Positions 1-4,456 of a DNA stretch of 6,483 bases are shown one piece after another. Numbering within the stretch: the first letter of the stretch is position 1; each line of letters starts with the position of its first letter. The stretch comes from Bacteroidales bacterium UBA1725 (lineage in GTDB: Bacteria > Bacteroidota > Bacteroidia > Bacteroidales > UBA932), in assembly GCA_002315815.1 (NCBI GenBank), contig DCIN01000008.1, positions 1-6,483 on the forward strand. Direction: 5' to 3'. The translations under genes were made by a program, and so were the position numbers. The notes beneath the pieces are model-generated. The model saw only the letters and a program-made list of their open reading frames with translations, made no database searches and was not told the DNA's origin.

Positions 1-130
1 GCAGGTTCTTGGCGTTGGTGTCGCCGGGCGTGAAGCCATAGAGCTGTTCGAACTGTTCCTGAAGTTCTGTAAGATTTTTCTTCTGCAGGGCGTCAATCTG
101 CTTGTGCAGGATTTCCATGTTTGCTGTCAT
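1..130 (-). CDS. DUF2924-like protein, N-terminal part (runs off the window)
   Basis: Leftward gene whose first 43 codons are visible; the rest lies beyond the left edge. The ATG at 130 follows a GAGGA Shine-Dalgarno site (complement of 138-142) with 7 bases between; a second in-frame ATG is codon 5. The peptide begins MTANMEILHKQIDALQ and continues with TELQEQFEQLYGFTPGDTNAKNL. This layout (a short helix, an L-x-x-L-W/F-x-x-L-Y/F-G segment, then a polar loop before an expected arginine-rich helix) resembles the N-terminal half of DUF2924 proteins, which are small and usually lie next to large serine recombinases in phages and integrative elements. Function is unknown. The match is by memory of the family pattern and only half the domain is visible. 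A recombinase gene just left of the window would support the call. Confidence 0.6.
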   Translation of the reverse strand, partial: MTANMEILHKQIDALQKKNLTELQEQFEQLYGFTPGDTNAKNL

Positions 131-149
131 AGTCGTGTCCTCGTTGGTC

Positions 150-180
150 TGCCCCTTCCCGGACCGCACAGGAAGGGGCA
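150..180 (-). repeat. Perfect 10-bp hairpin in the leader of the DUF2924-like gene
   Basis: TGCCCCTTCC (150-159) pairs perfectly with GGAAGGGGCA (171-180) around an 11-base loop. In the leftward transcript it falls between the small ORF at 192-332 and the Shine-Dalgarno site of the DUF2924-like gene, about 7 bases before that site. It has no U-tract on either side, so it is not a typical intrinsic terminator. It could act as an RNA stability or processing element, or modulate translation of the downstream gene. The pairing is seen; the role is inference. Confidence 0.6.
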
Positions 181-191
181 ATTGTTGATGT

Positions 192-332
192 TTAGCAATC
201 TGCTGCGGTAGTGGTCTTTAACAAGCTCGGTCTTTCGTCGTTATCCAGTCGCTTATCCGATATTCTCCTGATAATTGCGGAAATAAGTGAAATTGCCTCC
301 TGAATGTTCAGGGGCAGAGTAGATTTTGCCAT
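192..332 (-). CDS. Small hypothetical protein, 46 residues
   Basis: Short leftward ORF, unrecognised. The preferred ATG at 332 has GGAG (complement of 339-342) 6 bases upstream, a good ribosome site. The frame also has ATGs at 344, 353 and 371 (the last gives 59 residues) and stays open back to 431. The product begins MAKSTLPLNIQEAISLISAI and ends with the basic/polar tail RRISDKRLDNDERPSLLKTT plus AADC. It reads as one amphipathic helix followed by a charged tail; no signal peptide or membrane segment is evident. It lies 61 bases upstream of the DUF2924-like gene in the same direction, so the two are probably co-transcribed. No function can be assigned. The good ribosome site and natural-looking composition favour a real gene, but the length makes chance possible. 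Confidence 0.4.
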   Translation of the reverse strand: MAKSTLPLNIQEAISLISAIIRRISDKRLDNDERPSLLKTTTAADC

Positions 333-394
333 TGAAAACTCCATTCGATGCATTTCCTGTCGAGAAAACATCGAGAAGCACCCGAGGCGCTTCA

Positions 395-410
395 GTCCGC
401 AGGCGCGGAC
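395..410. repeat. 6-bp inverted repeat GTCCGC/GCGGAC
   Basis: GTCCGC (395-400) and GCGGAC (405-410) form a perfect 6-bp stem with a 4-base AGGC loop. The arms match the GTCCG/CGGAC box that recurs in the array at 1182-1282, so this may be a related protein-binding site, or only a short GC-rich hairpin in the leader of the leftward operon. It lies inside the open frame that extends upstream of the small ORF. Confidence 0.4.
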
Positions 411-426
411 GGGATAAAACTCCTGA

Positions 427-447
427 TTATGTCATAAAACCTCCTTT
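427..447 (-). promoter_or_regulatory. Strong Shine-Dalgarno site opening a two-codon frame (ATG ACA TAA)
   Basis: On the leftward strand AAAGGAGG (complement of 440-447) stands 4 bases before an ATG (433-435), yet the frame ends after two codons. A 10- or 13-codon frame from ATG 464 or 473 stops at the TGA of this same ATGA. The neighbouring frame is open from 431 to the small ORF stop at 192, so a single-base shift would join this strong start to about 79 codons ending in the small protein. Options are a decayed longer gene, a leader-peptide/standby ribosome site, a frameshift signal, or a sequencing error. The sites are seen; the interpretation is open. Confidence 0.4.
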
Positions 448-538
448 GTCTGTTCATTCGTCATCGTCTCCATTGGATAAATGACCTTGTTGCGCTTTTG
501 ATAATGGCAGTTACCAGAACACAGCAAAGGAGCCTCCA

Positions 539-1045
539 ATGTGCATCACAACCCAAATCCGAATCGGCGACCGCGTGCGTGTCCGCAGCGGCCAGTACAT
601 CATCACCGCCATCGTGGTGGAAATACGCGAAGCCTCCTGGAAAGTACGGAACTCCACCAGCGGGCGCGAGTTCCAGGTGCGGCGAATCCTCAATGTCATT
701 GACAGCGACGACGCATCCCCTGTGACCATTCCCGCCTCCCTTGCCGACGAAAACGGCGCACAACGCGAGATTCCGATGGAATCAGATGAATGCCCGAATG
801 AAGACATTCAGCCCACACAGCCCCTCTCGCTGGTGGATGCCGCCTATGAGGTGCTAAAGCAGGAACAGCGTCCGATGAGCACGACGGAAATGGTCCGTCT
901 TGCAATCGAACGGCAGCTTTGGACACCCTGCGGTGGCAAGACGCCTGAGCAGACGCTATACAGCCGCATCCACGAGGAGATCCGCCGTTCCCGAGCTCCG
1001 CGTTTCAAGAAGAGTGCCCAGCGTGGCAGATTCGAACTGGCGTGA
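539..1045 (+). CDS. HARE-HTH domain protein with N-terminal SH3-like segment
   Basis: 168-residue putative DNA-binding protein. ATG 539 has AAAGGAG (526-532) 6 bases upstream. Residues 7-50 are a small basic beta-rich unit (IRIGDRVRVRSGQYIITAIV, later REFQVRRIL) that looks like an SH3/KOW-like barrel. Residues 55-95 are an acidic, low-complexity linker. Residues 97-168 are a typical HARE-HTH winged helix: SLVDAAYEVLKQEQRPMS, then LWTPCGGKTPEQTLYSRI at about 127-144 and a basic wing ending GRFEL. HARE-HTH domains occur in the RNA polymerase delta subunit, eukaryotic ASXL proteins and some restriction endonucleases, and have been proposed to sense DNA modification or link DNA binding to chromatin/DNA enzymes. 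Here it is probably an element-borne regulator. It is transcribed away from the DUF2924-side operon and convergent with the primase gene. Family call is firm for the C-terminus; the N-terminal fold is a guess. Confidence 0.82.
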   Translation: MCITTQIRIGDRVRVRSGQYIITAIVVEIREASWKVRNSTSGREFQVRRILNVIDSDDASPVTIPASLADENGAQREIPMESDECPNEDIQPTQPLSLVDAAYEVLKQEQRPMSTTEMVRLAIERQLWTPCGGKTPEQTLYSRIHEEIRRSRAPRFKKSAQRGRFELA

Positions 1046-1061
1046 TGATTTAACCTCAAAA

Positions 1062-1080
1062 GCGGACAGCGGATAGGACC
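1062..1080. repeat. Partial copy of the CGGAC box array
   Basis: CGGAC (1063-1067), gap of two, CGGAT (1070-1074), then AGGACC. The first half matches the start of the array at 1184 (CGGACAGCGGA is shared), after which spacing is lost. It overlaps a short hairpin (1068-1083). Likely a degenerate or truncated copy. Confidence 0.4.
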
Positions 1081-1129
1081 GCTACGCCTACGCAATAGGG
1101 CGACTCCTTCCGGCCGCCTGCCTGGTAAA

Positions 1130-1143
1130 TCTCCCTAGGGAGA
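1130..1143. repeat. 14-bp perfect palindrome TCTCCCTAGGGAGA
   Basis: Perfect, spacer-free palindrome about 50 bp left of the box array and just before a CCCACCCCGGGGGGG stretch. Could be a dimeric protein site or part of an origin; no family recognised. Confidence 0.55.
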
Positions 1144-1181
1144 ACCCACCCCGGGGGGGATAGGGCTATTATTCTGCCATC

Positions 1182-1212
1182 CACGGACAGCGGACATACG
1201 GACAATACGGAC
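1182..1212 (-). repeat. Four-box array, left arm (CGGAC boxes with gaps 2-3-4)
   Basis: On the + strand CGGAC occurs at 1184, 1191, 1199 and 1208, with gaps of 2, 3 and 4 bases. With the right arm at 1252-1282 it makes an exact dyad about position 1232: every box start pairs with a GTCCG start so that coordinates sum to 2464 (1184/1280, 1191/1273, 1199/1265, 1208/1256, counting outer ends). A 31-base copy with the same geometry lies at 2744-2774 inside the primase gene (27 of 31 identical by eye). Confidence 0.75.
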
Positions 1213-1225
1213 CTTCGATTTTTCA

Positions 1226-1238
1226 CTGGGGACACCAG
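1226..1238. repeat. Apical inverted repeat CTGG-GGACA-CCAG at the dyad centre
   Basis: CTGG (1226-1229) and CCAG (1235-1238) pair around GGACA and are centred on 1232, exactly the centre of the flanking four-box arms. In single-stranded DNA or RNA this would be the tip of a long interrupted stem of about 100 bases. Confidence 0.55.
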
Positions 1239-1251
1239 GGAGCTCGTAATT

Positions 1252-1282
1252 GTCCGCGAAGTCCGTGCGTCCGTAGTCCGCT
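1252..1282 (+). repeat. Four-box array, right arm (GTCCG boxes with gaps 4-3-2), abutting the primase stop
   Basis: GTCCG occurs at 1252, 1261, 1269 and 1276, with gaps of 4, 3 and 2 bases. It is inverted relative to 1182-1212. The spacer bases differ from the left arm (about 21 of 31 match) while all four boxes are intact, suggesting that the boxes are what is conserved. The array ends directly before the primase stop codon (complement of 1284-1286), so in the primase mRNA it would start the 3' untranslated region and could fold with the left arm. Confidence 0.75.
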
Positions 1283-1283
1283 G

Positions 1284-3791
1284 TCATTCCTCAAGGGCAT
1301 AAACGGCGGGATTGACTTCAAGACAACGCTTTGCTTCGTCTTTCCAGCGGCAGCAGTTCTTCGCTATCAGCAGTTCAACAGTCTTTTTTGCAAGTTCGGC
1401 AGAAACATTGTTGAACTTGTAGAGATTGCGGAAAGCGATGAATTTCTCCTGGCAATGGTTGCGGAAGAAATGAATGAACTTACGTGCCTCGCTTGTGAGT
1501 CCGTCTCTGCTGACATATTGGCGAATACGCTCAACATTGGCGATGAAGTACTTCATCATTGAATGACCTGACCGCATATCCTCAAGAGTAATCTCAGTAT
1601 GCCTGTTGATCTTGGCACAGATCAGTGCAAGGCGAAGAGTCTGCGAAGGATACCGAATGGCAGAATCTACAACTTCGGCATAAAGCCCTCCTTCACCGCT
1701 TTCGCCTTCAATTTCGCGGTAATGTTCAATCCAGAATGACTTCGCTTTCGGTGTCAGTGAAACCAACTCGACTTGACGCCGTTCATATGCCTCTGCAAGC
1801 AGAGAGAAAATGACATTGTCATAATTCAACTGTACCTGAAGAGGAATATTGGATTCATCATAGTCGCGCACAAGAGTGCCATCGGGCTTCCGTTGGCCAA
1901 CCCAGGATTCCGGAAAACAAAAGAGACATCGAGATTTGAGCCCGCTGGCAGCGAGGTCATCATTGGTGAAAAACACGGGAAGCATGTCGTTCTGCGTCAT
2001 GAGCAGCAGACCGACACAAGGGTGGTCAATCGGACTAATTGTCCGCTGAGCCCGTTCGTAATTGACGGGCTTCGAGCCGTCGAAGGCATCCAGCAGTGTA
2101 TCTTCATGGGTATCCCCATCCTTGCTGTAGCGAATGCCCATGATCTGCTTGAGCATCCCTCTGGCATCATCGCTGAAAATGCCGGCGATGCCGCCGCATT
2201 CAGACAGACGCTGCTTCAGGGCTTCGTCCGTAATGTCGTTGTGGAGGATGTTCGGATTCGGAGGAAGACTAGCCAACTGGCTGTTGATATCCTGCAAATC
2301 CTTTTTCAGTTGAACGGGATCAGCATCCTTCTGCGGAATCGCCTTGGAAAGAAGGTTGCGAATGTTTTCCTTGCGTTTCAAGAGAATGCAGATGTCTTCC
2401 ATTTGTTCGTTGTACTCCTTTACCTGCCGGTTGATCCAATTGTTGAACGGCTCCATGACAGGCCCGTATACAGTGCTCTTTCTTTCGCCTCTTGCCGCGA
2501 AAATTAGCACATAGAGATTGGCACGGCCCGTTAGGGTCGGCTTCACCATGTAGTAGACCAGTCTGCCAATGGCAAAACCGCTTGCAGCCAGAAGAGCAAC
2601 TGCCGGGATGGCAACGGGAACCTTGTGCGTCCGGCTGAGTGCAATGGCCATGTCCCGAAGACACTCCGGCATTGCCTCTACCGGGAATGACGGAGGCTCC
2701 GGAAGCTTGGGCTGGAGCTCAAGAGGTGGCCATTTCCCGCCTTCACGGACAACGGACACACTGACATTACGGACATCCTTGGCAGGCTGGGCAAGCAAAT
2801 TGCGGAATACCCCTTCGTCAATCTGACTTTCAGCGTTCCTGCCATACCCCATTCTGGCTAATGAGGCGGCTGCCGCCACTGAATCTCCGTTGTGTTCCAG
2901 AAGCGTGTAGACTCGGAACTTGTCGTAGTTGCAATTCATTTCAAAGGGAGACGCGTTACAGGTGAAAACATGGAACGTCTGGCCATTGAAGGTGGCTCCG
3001 TGTCTGTCAGAAATCGGTTGCCCTGGACGCCGCCAATACTCTTCGCCACTGGCTGTTCTGAGCAAAGTCCAGCCTGAGCTTTCAAGATATGGGCGAATGT
3101 CTCCACGCCGATTGAAGTCATCGCCTGGACGAAGCTCCCAATTTGACGTTGGATTTGATGACGGCAAAACCTCCTTGAAGACTTCCGGCATGCTTTCGTC
3201 AAACGCAATTGCCGCATCGATGATGAGTTTGCGTTCGTCCTCATCAAGGGTAGGCAGGTTACACCAGCTTCCCTGGTGCAGAATGTATCCTTTAGACGGT
3301 GCGCAAAGGATAACGCTTCCTTCTCCACGAAGCTCAATCAGCGTTTTGTTCTTTCCATCGCGGATTCCGCTTGCGAGTTTGCGGTTCGGTTCAGCGTCTT
3401 GGCTTCTGTGATAAGGAACATGAAAACCACCGGATTGACTGCGTTCAAGGACAAGTTTGTCAAACAATTCCTTGGGAATCTTTGCTTTCCATGCGGGGAA
3501 TGATTCGCCTCCATTGTCGAAGTCGATGACCTCCAGATTACCGGAAATCTTTCCGCAGACGATGCAAAGCGCATCGGGTGCGAAACGCTGCCAGAGCGCG
3601 CGAATCTGCGCTTCGGAGTTCTGGTGCGTCTGGTAGTCTTTCCACTGTGCAACCAGGGGGCGTTTCTGCTGTTTCGAGGCAGGAAGTACGGAAAGGCCAG
3701 CCTTTCCGTACTCGACCGCCACATCGACGGGGACGGTGTATTTCACCAGCGCCGATGTCGTTTCATTTGTGATGTTGTTTTCTTGGACCAT
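1284..3791 (-). CDS. Primase-polymerase (AEP Prim-Pol) fused to DUF3987 helicase-like domain; element replication protein
   Basis: 835-residue cytoplasmic replication protein. ATG 3791 has AAGGA (complement of 3798-3802) 6 bases upstream. Residues 22-200 form a bifunctional primase/polymerase domain: VIDFD supplies the metal-binding acidic pair (D90, D92), SQSGGFHV (118-125) carries the catalytic-type histidine H124, and ELRGEGSVILCAPS (153-166) is the third motif, with E where many relatives have D. Residues 218-320 resemble the middle part of phage-type primases (RRPGQP, FHVFTCNASPF, Y..LLEHNGD..AA..LARMGYG). Residues 321-370 are a linker. Residues 370-760 match DUF3987, with a Walker-A-like ARGERKST (433-440), IFSDDARGM (538-546), LLLMTQNDML and the R-F-C-F-P-E-S-W-V-G-x-R segment (621-634). 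The end looks like a winged helix. Such proteins prime and drive replication of plasmids, satellites and integrative elements. The linker coding DNA contains a copy of the intergenic four-box array. Confidence 0.88.
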   Translation of the reverse strand: MVQENNITNETTSALVKYTVPVDVAVEYGKAGLSVLPASKQQKRPLVAQWKDYQTHQNSEAQIRALWQRFAPDALCIVCGKISGNLEVIDFDNGGESFPAWKAKIPKELFDKLVLERSQSGGFHVPYHRSQDAEPNRKLASGIRDGKNKTLIELRGEGSVILCAPSKGYILHQGSWCNLPTLDEDERKLIIDAAIAFDESMPEVFKEVLPSSNPTSNWELRPGDDFNRRGDIRPYLESSGWTLLRTASGEEYWRRPGQPISDRHGATFNGQTFHVFTCNASPFEMNCNYDKFRVYTLLEHNGDSVAAAASLARMGYGRNAESQIDEGVFRNLLAQPAKDVRNVSVSVVREGGKWPPLELQPKLPEPPSFPVEAMPECLRDMAIALSRTHKVPVAIPAVALLAASGFAIGRLVYYMVKPTLTGRANLYVLIFAARGERKSTVYGPVMEPFNNWINRQVKEYNEQMEDICILLKRKENIRNLLSKAIPQKDADPVQLKKDLQDINSQLASLPPNPNILHNDITDEALKQRLSECGGIAGIFSDDARGMLKQIMGIRYSKDGDTHEDTLLDAFDGSKPVNYERAQRTISPIDHPCVGLLLMTQNDMLPVFFTNDDLAASGLKSRCLFCFPESWVGQRKPDGTLVRDYDESNIPLQVQLNYDNVIFSLLAEAYERRQVELVSLTPKAKSFWIEHYREIEGESGEGGLYAEVVDSAIRYPSQTLRLALICAKINRHTEITLEDMRSGHSMMKYFIANVERIRQYVSRDGLTSEARKFIHFFRNHCQEKFIAFRNLYKFNNVSAELAKKTVELLIAKNCCRWKDEAKRCLEVNPAVYALEE
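2744..2774 (-). repeat. Third four-box array, inside the primase linker coding sequence
   Basis: On the + strand CGGAC, CGGAC, CTGAC, CGGAC start at 2746, 2753, 2761 and 2770, with gaps 2, 3 and 4, the same ruler as 1182-1212 and in the same orientation. 27 of 31 bases match the left intergenic arm. On the coding strand it reads GTCCGTAATGTCAGTGTGTC and on, giving residues VRNVSVSVVRE (about 340-350), a simple V/S/R linker between the primase part and DUF3987. The protein sequence here looks like a by-product of the DNA repeat. Confidence 0.7.
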
Positions 3792-3809
3792 TATGATTCC
3801 TTGAAATGA

Positions 3810-3828
3810 ATGATGCCACGGGCATCAT
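3810..3828 (-). promoter_or_regulatory. Leader hairpin 2: perfect 8-bp stem, 3-base loop, just before the primase ribosome site
   Basis: ATGATGCC (3810-3817), loop ACG, GGCATCAT (3821-3828); on the leftward transcript the loop is CGU. It ends 7 bases before the AAGGA of the primase and 18 bases before its ATG. Could control translation initiation, be a repressor or auto-regulatory protein site, or be a primase-recognised structure. Paired with the very similar hairpin at 3838-3856. Confidence 0.6.
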
Positions 3829-3909
3829 GGTTGTTCCGCTGGACGACGCGTCCAGCCACGAATTGCCTCTGTGTGTTCCTGTTCTACGTCTTCATTGTTC
3901 TTTCCTCCT
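3825..3909 (-). pseudogene. Strong Shine-Dalgarno on a three-codon frame, with a neighbouring open frame; possible broken small gene
   Basis: Leftward strand: AGGAGG (complement of 3904-3909), 8 bases, then ATG at 3895, but the frame is ATG AAG ACG TAG. One frame over, codons are open from the TGA at 3951-3953 to the TGA at 3825-3827 and read NEDVEQEHTEAIRGWTRRP then AEQP, a protein-like, charged stretch without its own ATG/GTG/TTG. One base lost or gained near the start would connect them into about 23 residues. It may be the remnant of a small gene preceding the primase, a leader peptide, or a frameshift site. The unrelated leader at 427-447 has the same odd arrangement. Confidence 0.35.
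3838..3856 (-). promoter_or_regulatory. Leader hairpin 1: perfect 8-bp stem with the same 3-base loop
   Basis: GCTGGACG (3838-3845), loop ACG, CGTCCAGC (3849-3856). Stem length and loop sequence are the same as in the hairpin at 3810-3828, but the stem bases are different, and 9 bases separate the two. Conserved geometry with different stems suggests that the shape, or the CGU loop in the RNA, matters. It also lies inside a short open frame (see 3825-3909). Confidence 0.6.
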
Positions 3910-3950
3910 GTGATTGTTTGGTGGTATGTCGGGGGAGAGTGTATCTCCCG

Positions 3951-4345
3951 TCACTTATGTATTAAAAAAATAGTGGGGGGATGGACAGTAAAAATCAGTT
4001 GTTTTTGAAAGAAAGTTCATTTTTCCTTCTCACGTGATGCCTGAAGACCATTTGTCCCGTCACCTATGCATTCGACAAAAACTCAAAAGCGTTCAGGAGT
4101 TTTTCGTTTTTTTCTTCATCTGCGTTATCCACCGAAATTCCGGAAATGGGAAAGTTTTTCTGAAAAAACTCTTCCTCCACCAATGCATTCAGGATTTCCC
4201 CCAAAAGTGTCCATGACTTCAGAAAATTTTCCATCACATACGCTTTCAAGAAAATCGGGATGGACTTGACAGAGTTTTGATAGGAAATCTTCAAAAGCCA
4301 GAATTCCTTCTCACCAATAGCATTCAAGAAAATCCGAGAAATATT
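3951..4345 (-). repeat. Zone of degenerate repeats (core GAATGCATTGGTG on the leftward strand)
   Basis: AT-rich gene-free stretch. On the leftward strand diverged cores occur at 4312-4325 (GAATGCTATTGGTG), 4235-4247 (GAAAGCGTATGTG), 4178-4190 (GAATGCATTGGTG), 4082-4094 (GAACGCTTTTGAG), 4061-4073 (GAATGCATAGGTG) and 3952-3964 (TAATACATAAGTG). Several are preceded by TCCTGAA or TCTTGAA, and some are followed by GAAG/GGAAG; GTGAGAAGGAA is shared exactly by 4304-4314 and 4023-4033. Spacings are irregular, roughly 57, 77 and 117 bases. The leftward frame 4369-4064 (TTG start, no ribosome site) reads repeated LNA/LKA blocks, such as FLNAIGEKEF, FLKAYVMENF, ILNALVEEEF and LLNAFEF, so it may be a decayed repeat protein or a non-coding repeat family that happens to be open. 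Confidence 0.5.
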
Positions 4346-4407
4346 CGAACTTTTGGAGAGGAAATGCAACGCATGTTAAAATTGATGAGTTTTTTTGTCT
4401 TGTGGAG

Positions 4408-4436
4408 TTGAAAGCTCTTCTTTAATTGATTATATT
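4408..4436 (+). promoter_or_regulatory. Sigma-70-type promoter of the AbiE operon
   Basis: TTGAAA (4408-4413), 17 bases, TATATT (4431-4436): five of six consensus bases in each box at ideal spacing. Transcription would start near 4443, leaving a leader of about 14 bases that begins around the GGAG (4444-4447) of the antitoxin gene. This also rules against a GTG start at 4439, which would lie upstream of the RNA. AbiEi proteins usually repress their own promoter through inverted repeats; I did not find a clear one here. Confidence 0.65.
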
Positions 4437-4456
4437 TAGTGCTGGAGATTAAAATA

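Larger units (their letters stand above)
1046..1283. other. Convergent intergenic region rich in palindromes; candidate origin or terminator region
   Basis: No gene seen. In order it contains a hairpin AGCGG-ATAGGA-CCGCT (1068-1083) overlapping a partial CGGAC array, a 14-bp perfect palindrome (1130-1143), a C4G7 run (1149-1159) and the four-box inverted arrays at 1182-1212 and 1252-1282. The two flanking genes converge here, so transcription termination is expected, but none of the hairpins carries a clear U-tract. Density of palindromes and iteron-like boxes beside a primase gene is what a plasmid or element replication origin often looks like; that role is inference. Confidence 0.45.

Noticed and set aside
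1182..1282. CRISPR-like array
   Set aside because: The repeated units are 5-base boxes with 2-4 base gaps in inverted arms, not direct 25-40 base repeats with unique spacers, and no cas gene is present.
1773..2507. 244-codon open frame on the + strand
   Set aside because: It lies wholly antisense to the well-supported primase/DUF3987 gene, has no convincing ribosome site and no recognisable domain; long antisense frames are common opposite such genes.
4064..4369. 101-codon leftward frame with LNA repeats as an intact gene
   Set aside because: TTG start with no ribosome site; the repeated blocks are better described as a degenerate repeat zone. Kept as a repeat feature and a finding rather than a CDS.
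4439..4456. Upstream GTG start for the antitoxin
   Set aside because: The promoter predicts transcription starting near 4443, after this codon, and GGAG at 4444-4447 serves the ATG at 4457.
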